64,000 bases of DNA. It comes from Nelumbo lutea (lineage: Eukaryota > Streptophyta > Magnoliopsida > Proteales > Nelumbonaceae). The position numbers and the translations under genes are program-made. Shown piece by piece: positions 60,346-64,000 of this stretch. The notes beneath the pieces were generated by a model. The model saw only the letters and a list, made by a program, of their open reading frames with translations, made no database searches and was not told where the DNA came from. Positions within the stretch are counted from its first letter, which is position 1. Each line of letters begins with the position of its first letter. The stretch covers positions 55,237,655 to 55,301,654 of the forward strand of contig JAKGHH010000005.1 of the NCBI GenBank assembly GCA_022828595.1, read 5' to 3'.

Positions 60346-60423
60346 ATCTTTCCCTAATTCCCTTCCTTTCCCTACCTTTTCCTTCAACCAATCCAAACTT
60401 GCACCAACTCAGCCAACAGTATA

Positions 60424-60600
60424 GGCTCAAGGAAAGAGTACAAATACAAATACAGACTTAGATTTTATACAAATATATAAAATACAAATACAGAGTACAA
60501 ATACAAAATCTTTTAAATATTTAGATTTTATACTGTATCTGAACTCTGTATGTTGTATTCTTTATTGTTTATTGAAACAAAAAAAAGAAGAGATAAATTC
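60424..60600. repeat. Relative of the Tourist-like MITE family
   Basis: Begins GGCTCAAGGAAAGAGTACAAATAC and repeats the ACAAATACAGA words of the 48448-48744 elements. The right end is lost. Confidence 0.4.
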
Positions 60601-60962
60601 ATTAAAATTTTAAAAATAATGGAAATGAGCCAACAAAATATGTTAGTGAACTAACTAGAAAACTCAATACCCTATTCATAACACATTTTTAAATTTAACT
60701 AGAAAACTCAATACCCTATTCGTAACACATTTGTTTTTATCTTGATAGGGATTTGGACTTGGATTCTTGGTGTATTTATTTAGTGTGCTATATTTTTTAG
60801 CAACTCATTTGCTTTATCATGCAATGTAAGTTTGCTCTTACCTGGTTTTTTTTTTTTTTTTGTGTTTCTTAAGTGAATCATGATTGTAGATGTTCAAGTA
60901 TTTTGTTCCATTTGTTTGTTAGTTTTAACATATATCTTATCCTTTGTGAATTGTGATTTTAG

Positions 60963-63216
60963 ATGTCACAACAAATTGGAGAGACTCCTACCAATATTAC
61001 TGAAATTGGAAGTCCACACCCCCGGCCACGACCTTCCAACCAAATGGATTCGATGAATGTAGTTGCTAAAGGAAAAAAAAAAAAAAAGCGATGAAGCCAA
61101 GGTCAGAGGTATGGGACCACTTTTCGAAAATTATCTCAGATAATGGTGAAATAAAGGGCAAGTGCAACTATTGTGATAGAGAATTTTGTTGTGACCCTAA
61201 GAAAAATGGGACAGGCTCATTAAGGAACCACATGAACATATGTAAGAAAAACCCCTATAGCTTAAAGGCAAAACAATCATAGTTAAATATGCAATCAGCC
61301 TCAAGGGAGGGTGAGGGTGAAAACAATGAGAAGATGAGTTCCCTTAGTTGTTGGAAGTTTAACCAAGAGGCCATTAGAAAGGGTTTAGCTGAGATGCTCA
61401 TTGTTGATGAGCTTCCATTCAAGTTTGTGGATGGTGAGGGCTTTAAAAAGTTTTCCATTTTCTTGTCCTAGGTTTCGGATTCCATCTAGATGGACTATTG
61501 CTAGAGATTGTTACCAATTGTACCGAGATGAGAAATTGGAAATAAAGAAATTCCTAAAAAATTCATGCCAAAGGATTTGTCTTACTACAAACACATGATC
61601 TTCTTTGCAGTGGATCAACTACATGTGTTTAACGGCCCACTTTATTGATAATGATTAGAAATTGAATAAAAAAGGTTCTTAACTTTTGTCCAATTTCTAG
61701 TCATTGAGGAGAGGTCATTGGTAAGGCGGTGGAAAAATGTTTGATTGAATGGGGGATTGATAAAGTCTTTACTGTTACAGTTGACAATGCGAGTTCAAAT
61801 GATATTGCAATTACATACTTGAAAAGGAAAATTTCTAATTGGGGAACTTGTATTCTAGATGGGAAATTGCTTCATATGAAGTGCATTGCACACATTATAA
61901 ATCTAGTTGTGAATGATGGCTTGAAAGAAATGAGTAAGTCTATTAGTCGTGTTCGGGAGGTTGTGAGATATGTAAGGCAATCTCTGGCTAGGTTGCAAAA
62001 ATTTTAAAATTTTGTTGAGGTTGAAAAGATTCAAAGTAAGAGTTTGTTGTGTTTAGATGTTAGTACTAGATGGAATCCGACATACCTAATGTTGGATGCA
62101 GCTCAAAAGTTTGAAAGAGTTTGAGAGGTTTGAGGATCATGATCCTCATTTTAGAAGTGAACTTGAGACGGAGGATGGGATTCCTACTTGTTTTGATTGG
62201 GAGAATGTTAGGAGGCTAGTGCTATTTTTAAAGCATTTTTATGATCTCACAGTACGGGTTTCGGGCTCCTTGTATGTCACATCAAACAACATTTTCCATG
62301 ATATTAATGCAATTGAGTGCCTTTTGCAAGAATGGTAAACAGTGAGGACAAAAATTTAAGGGAGATGGCAGAGAGGATGAAAGGGAAGTACGATAAGTAT
62401 TGGGGAAACATTGAAAAGATGAATAAGTTGATCTATATTGCAGTTGTATTAGAACCTCGACACAAATTAGAGTATGAGTTTGTACTTAATGAAACTTATC
62501 AAGGTGCCAAGGGTCAAGAATTTGCAAAAAGAGTCAGGGAAGCCTTGTATGAGTTGTATAATGAATATAAGAGTATGTTTGCACCTCAGAGTGGAAGTGG
62601 ACAAACTACTGAAAATGTCAAGTGTTCAATTTCAAGTGAGATAGAGAGTGAGCAACCCCAATAATCACAAGCAAAGAAGATGTTGATGATGTCTCGATTT
62701 AAGAAGTACAAGTTAGTAAGTGGAGGGGGAGATGCTAAATCAGAGTTGGATAGACATCTGAACGAAGATACTAAAGAGGGACAAGGTAATGACGACTTTG
62801 ATATTTTAAGTTGGTGGAAAGTTAACAGTCCCAGATTCCCTATACTTTCACAGATGGCTCGTGATGTATTAGCAGTTCCCATTTCTACAATTGCTTCTAA
62901 GTCCACTTTTAGCACTGGAGGACGAGTGCTTGATGCATTTAGGAGCTCTTTGACACCTAAGGTAGCAGAAGCACTTATATGTACTCGAGATTGGATTCGG
63001 TCATCAAAACATGCAATTAATGTTAAAGAAGATTTAGAAGAGATAGATAAATTTGAAAATGGTAATACTCCTTTTTTGTTTAAGTTTTGTATGTCATTTC
63101 TAATGATAAATTGATATTTGTTTAGCCTTCATAAATGATTAATTGATAATTTTTTTTCTTCCCATCTAGATTTACCTAAGAGTGCATCAGAGCAAGGAAT
63201 AGTGGTTGATATTTGA
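60963..63216 (+). pseudogene. hAT transposase gene (BED finger, dimerisation domain)
   Basis: Starts MSQQIGETPTNITE. A 15-base A-tract (61075-61089) shifts the frame just before the BED zinc finger (61100-61250: SEVWDHFSKI, GKCNYCDREF, GSLRNHMNIC). A TAG interrupts at 61279, a frameshift follows near 61460, and two TGA and one TAG replace probable Trp/Arg codons at 61590-61710. The central catalytic region is recognisable (VTVDNASSND at about 61780; LHMKCIAHIINLVVNDGLKE at about 61870; CLDVSTRWNPTYLMLDAA at about 62055). More shifts occur near 62110 and 62335. The C-terminal hAT dimerisation domain (62680-63061: ILSWWKVNSPRFPILSQMA, STFSTGGRVLD) is intact and joins through a plausible intron (63062-63169) to a short last exon ending VVDI. 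Resembles Ac/ricesleeper-type transposases. Not functional as it stands. Confidence 0.85.
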
Positions 63217-64000
63217 TTATTAAATTCATTCCTATGCTTATACTTGGGTAAGTTTTTAAATTCCATGCTTATATTGTATGCTGAACTATTTTGTATTTAC
63301 TCACCTTAACTTTCTAACAAGGGGCCTTTCTTTCAAATAGATATAAGAGGTGGGACTTGAGAGGCAAAGTCTTTGTGGAAATGTTGTAGCGGTGGAAGTT
63401 TTGGACTTTTGGTTGTCTTTGAAGCTTTGAAAGTTTTGGACTATTATGTATTCTTCCTATTTTGTTTGGTGACTAGAATCGCTCATTCAAGAATAATAGG
63501 ACCTTCTATTATGTCTTTGTGGCAAACAAGACCTTCTTAGTTCCTATTTTGTTTGATTTTTGAAATGCAAGTTTTCTGTCGTATTTTAACAGAGCAGCCA
63601 TTAATACACTTTCTGCATTCATTCTTTGTTACAGACGTACAATAGTACAAACCAAGAAGATAGATGATGCCTTACACAGCCTTGTTCTTGAATTTTGACC
63701 CTCATCGATGAATTATGATAGCTACTTCTCCCCATCCACTTGAATGCCTGTTGTTCAAAACTCATCACTGAATTCTCTCTTCTCTCAACTCTGTTATGTC
63801 ACAGAAATCTTTTTCCATCTGGAATACTGACATGGAGTAGTATCTTTGAACGATTTGGGACATTGATCTCCTAGTTATTATGTTGTTTTTCAATCCTCTA
63901 CATTTTTATGGGAATGGGAGGGTAGGAGGAGATAGAAAAAGGGACAGTTCACCGTAAATTGATTGACCGTTGGAGAATTAAATGCGGGTGAAAGGAGTTG
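63217..64000. other. Right edge, no gene recognised
   Basis: Probably the 3' region of the hAT element and continuing intron of the esterase gene. No terminus reading TGCTCACCCC and no esterase exon was found here. Confidence 0.4.

Larger units (their letters stand above)
58313..63216 (+). mobile_element. hAT element, 3' end not located
   Basis: Starts TAGGGGTGAGCATAATTCGG with CGGTTTT/AAAACCG subterminal repeats, followed by a 5' leader, a disrupted transposase gene and about 0.8 kb to the window edge without a matching terminus. The leader carries a 557-bp insertion, tandem duplications and a reversed LINE fragment. The 3' boundary given is only the end of the transposase gene. Confidence 0.6.

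Overview
This is nuclear DNA from a flowering plant. The support is spliced genes with GT-AG introns and plant-specific protein families (a ROH1/BYPASS-type protein and a plant FAM135-type esterase). The intergenic DNA is AT-rich and packed with L1 and RTE LINEs, Mutator-like, hAT and PIF/Harbinger elements, a SINE and LTR remnants. Long, LINE-rich introns and AT-rich gene space suggest a woody non-grass angiosperm, but I cannot name the species.

Three protein-coding loci are supported. (1) A WD40-repeat protein on the + strand, 20967-35273. I reconstructed it as 13 exons that join in frame across twelve canonical GT-AG introns, giving 334 residues. (2) A single-exon ROH1-like (DUF793) protein on the + strand, 41130-42302, 390 residues. 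(3) The 3' part of a FAM135-like putative serine esterase on the - strand, 54577-56051. Four exons encode its last 268 residues; the 5' exons are not recognisable here and probably lie beyond the right edge.

Layout. 1-20.9 kb has no host gene and is layered repeats: a long-TIR element (1358-2294), AT-rich tandem duplications, microsatellites, a Tourist-type MITE (5057-5429), and copies of an AT-rich interspersed family ('R1') that carry tRNA-like Pol III boxes. One R1 copy was split by a Mutator-like element (7869-12582), which in turn hosts a short LTR retrotransposon (9168-11954). That retrotransposon contains a decayed fragment of the chloroplast protein-import channel gene TOC75. Another element (19784-20933) ends 33 bp before the WD40 start codon. 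21-35.3 kb is the WD40 gene; several truncated L1s, an RTE remnant, a SINE and a solo-LTR candidate sit in its introns. 35.3-40 kb holds MITEs and fold-backs, then a stretch with three G-box/ABRE motifs upstream of ROH1. 42.3-54.5 kb holds MITEs, tandem duplications, an RTE interrupted by a hAT MITE and an L1, and a candidate Pack-MULE (52718-54227). 56-64 kb is probably one long intron of the esterase gene; it carries an L1 fragment and a multiply disrupted hAT transposase gene (60963-63216).

The three host genes are not an operon or a visible functional cluster. The main interest is transposons capturing or abutting host sequence: the TOC75 fragment, the Pack-MULE, the element at the WD40 promoter, and the tRNA-like R1 family.
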